From positions 9,471,501 to 9,535,500 of the forward strand of contig JAVTVX010000031.1 of assembly GCA_033439265.1 (NCBI GenBank): a DNA stretch of 64,000 nt, written 5' to 3'. The number at the start of each line of letters is the position of its first letter. Positions within the stretch are counted from its first letter, which is position 1. The notes under the pieces are model-generated. The model ran no database searches. It was not told the origin of the DNA and was given only the letters and a program-made list of their open reading frames with translations. The stretch is from Dillenia suffruticosa (taxonomy: Eukaryota > Streptophyta > Magnoliopsida > Dilleniales > Dilleniaceae). The position numbers and the translations under genes were made by a program. This document shows positions 61,944-64,000 of this stretch, one piece after another.

Positions 61944-62409
61944 CTATTACTGGGTAATACTCTAATTGGGTTAGATATCTATTCATTTGTTTACACTAAA
62001 GACTTGTATACATTTTTTTATATTTTCATTATCTCAAAATCATATTTTAATTAATTCGATTCGAACGTTTATGAAATCTTATTTAGAGGATGGTTCTCCT
62101 AACGTAATGTTTTCTATTATCAATTTTAAAATTTAAAATTCGGTTAAGAGTTTTAATATTTTATTTTATTAGGTCGATTATCAGTTGGTATGACTTATAT
62201 ACCTACTTTAACTCGGTCAATGTTGAAGTCTCCTTAAAATTAATGCTCTCCGATCTATCCGAGACATTACTTTTGTTAGACTTTTAGAAAATGAAATGAA
62301 TGCCCCCAAAAAATCTAAGTTCTAGATCATAATTACGAAAATGCCATTGGCTGCTAATATTATAGCATGAAACTACCTTTGTAAGGCTCGCTGGAGCTAT
62401 GTAGGGCCG
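61944..62409. other. Spacer between two gypsy elements
   Basis: AT-rich DNA with no gene recognised. Its last five bases, GGCCG, are the expected outer flank of the next element; the matching copy would lie beyond the window. Confidence 0.4.
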
Positions 62410-62852
62410 TGTCACACTCCTAAGAAGAAGGAATATAAACGAGAACTGAAGAATAGAAACGTCAAAGACTGGAGCAAAATTTTATACAGATCTTCTATTC
62501 AGTAGTTAACAAATCAGAAGAGAGAGAGAGAGGGAGAAAGAGAGTTGGAGAAAAGAAGAAGAGATAGGAACGAAAGAAGAGAGAGTAGAAAAAGAAGAAG
62601 AAAGAGAAGAAGAAGAAGACTCAGAGAAAGTAGCAAACTATTATTTGTTGGGCTCATCCCGGTACAATGTCTTATTTATACAATGCATTTGGACTGTCAT
62701 AACCAACTCTAACAGTACTTCGATTAACTTCAACTACCTTATATCACTTCATCAATCTACTAACCAATTTCAGTTGAAAAGAATTACAGAAGTTAGTTGC
62801 AGAAGTCAGTTGTTGGCTTGCTAATTTTGTCTTCTGTTTTGCCATTATTACA
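62410..62852 (-). repeat. 3' LTR of gypsy element 2
   Basis: On the minus strand it runs from TGTAATAATGGC to GAGTGTGACA (TG...CA). It is preceded by an AAAGGGGGAGGAGAA polypurine tract and contains a GTATAAATAAG TATA box (about 62680) followed by a TTC/TCTC-rich leader. Confidence 0.85.
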
Positions 62853-62869
62853 TTCTCCTCCCCCTTTAA

Positions 62870-64000
62870 AAGTCTCCTTGTCCTCAGGGTTAAAGTTAGG
62901 AAATTATGCTTTGATGAAATTCACATCTTCCGAAGTTGACTCTTCAGGATTGAGATTTATCCATCTAATTAACAATTGTGTGACTGGTGTATTGTTTCGC
63001 AAGATCAACCTCCTTTTTAGTACTACTTCAGGCTCAAACAGAACTTGTTTGTCAGTTCCTATCAAAGGCAAACTGGGTATAACTAACACATTAGGTCCAA
63101 TCTTCTTTTTGAGTAAAGAAACATGAAATACCAGATGAATTTTTGACCCTACTGGCAACTGTAATTTGTATGCCACCTTTCCTATTCAAGCTATAATAGG
63201 AAATGGACCATAGAATTTAGAAGACAATTTTAGTTGTCTTCGAAGTTCCACAGACTGTTGGCAATAAGGTTGAAGCTTAAGATAGACAAGATTTCCCTCC
63301 TGAAATTCCCTTTTGGATCTTCTCTTGTCAGCATTCATCTTCATCCTATTTTGAGCTCGAGCCAAATGATCTTTAAGAATTTGTAACATGGCCTGTCTGT
63401 TTGTCACAAAGTTTTTAGTTGCTAGATTTACAGTATCCCAATAGGGGCCTATAGGAATAGATCTTGGTTTGTATCCATACAAAGCTTTAAAAGGAGACAT
63501 CTAAAGACTTGAGTGAAAGTTTGTGTTAGACTCAACCATTCACTCTACAAGCCTGGTCTGTCAGCAGTCATATACCTCAAATAGAACTCAACACATTGAT
63601 TAAGTCTTTCACTTTGACCATTAGATTGTGGATGGTATGCACTGCAAAGGCTGAGCTGAGTTCCCACCATTCGAAAGAGTTCTTGCTAGAAGAGACTTGT
63701 GAATATTTTGTCTCTATCAGTCACAATGGAATCCGGTAATCCATGTAACTTAAACACATGTTCCACAAATAATTGAGCTACTGTTAATGTAGTGTAAGGA
63801 TGCTGTAGAACTACAAAGTGGCTAAATTTTGTTAGCCTATCAATGCTCACTGGAATAGTATTGAAACCAAATGATTCAGAAAGACTTTCAATAAAATCCA
63901 TACTGATTTGTGACCATGCTTGAGTAGGTATTGGCAAAGGCTGAAGCAAACCTGGGAATGAGACATTTTCAAGTTTATTTCTTTGATAAACATCACATTC
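62870..64000 (-). pseudogene. gypsy element 2 integrase and chromodomain-like end, partial
   Basis: The minus strand reads PTQAWSQISMDFIESLS with the first catalytic aspartate (about 63900). DSIVTDRDKIFTSLF with the second aspartate (about 63705) and AYHPQSNGQSERLNQ with the glutamate (about 63610) complete the triad. MSPFKALYG, AQNRMKMNADKRR, VFHVSLLKKKIGP and the TQLLIRWINLNPEES end follow. Visible damage is small: a TAG near 63687, one near 63565, and a TAG (from TGA/TAG-type change) around 63188. The start is outside the window. Confidence 0.88.

Larger units (their letters stand above)
62410..64000 (-). mobile_element. Gypsy element 2, 3' part, runs off the window
   Basis: A minus-strand chromovirus-like retrotransposon with its 3' LTR at 62410-62852 and the end of pol at 62870-64000. 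Its pol is related to that of gypsy element 1 (shared IDRLTKFSHF, VFHVS and VTQLLIRWINL blocks) but its LTR is different. Fewer stops than in the other elements suggest it is the youngest retrotransposon in the window. Confidence 0.88.

Overview
The window looks like nuclear DNA of a flowering plant, most likely a eudicot. It is AT-rich and dominated by plant transposable elements: CACTA, Mutator-like, RTE-type LINE, Ty1/copia of the SIRE type, and Ty3/gypsy chromoviruses. It holds one clearly intact gene, an intron-containing patatin-related phospholipase of group III. I see no prokaryotic features, rRNA, tRNA or CRISPR array. All calls come from reading the sequence; no database search was possible.

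Layout: (1) 1-5534 is repeat debris, with a degenerate tandem repeat, a possible LTR and a broken copia pol remnant. (2) 5535-41217 reads as one CACTA transposon, about 4.6 kb of its own DNA, blown up to 35.7 kb by nested insertions. These are a 3 kb solo LTR (6216-9224), a gypsy element lacking RT and integrase inside the transposase gene (10510-18683, target duplication CACAT), and an RTE LINE (about 20660-40530). The LINE was split by a SIRE-type copia (20902-37826), which in turn holds an unclassified LTR-like repeat (26010-27463) and two gypsy LTRs (29173-35487). (3) 41255-46943 is a Mutator-like element with about 400 bp terminal inverted repeats, a broken transposase gene and an antisense GRF-type zinc-finger gene. 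(4) 46944-52870 is mostly low-copy-looking intergenic DNA with a 108 bp GA microsatellite. (5) 52877-55073 is the patatin-like gene: TATA box, CT-rich leader and three exons coding 437 residues. (6) 55551-61938 is a gypsy element with target duplication GTATA and a second, inverted copy of the unclassified repeat. (7) 62410-64000 is the 3' part of another gypsy element on the minus strand, running off the window.

Every transposon coding region carries stops, frameshifts or deletions, so none looks autonomous. The insertion order can be read from the nesting: CACTA first, then the LINE, then SIRE copia, then the insertions inside copia. The patatin-like gene has an open frame and good splice sites. 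However, all three patatin catalytic elements are altered (oxyanion-hole glycines, nucleophile serine, catalytic aspartate), so its protein is probably not a conventional acyl hydrolase.

I found no convincing new multi-gene system. The most notable signals are the depth of nesting, the degenerate GTCGAC palindrome arrays in the SIRE-type LTRs (apparently decaying through CpG loss), the zinc-finger gene carried by the Mutator-like element, and the degenerate active site of the patatin-like protein.
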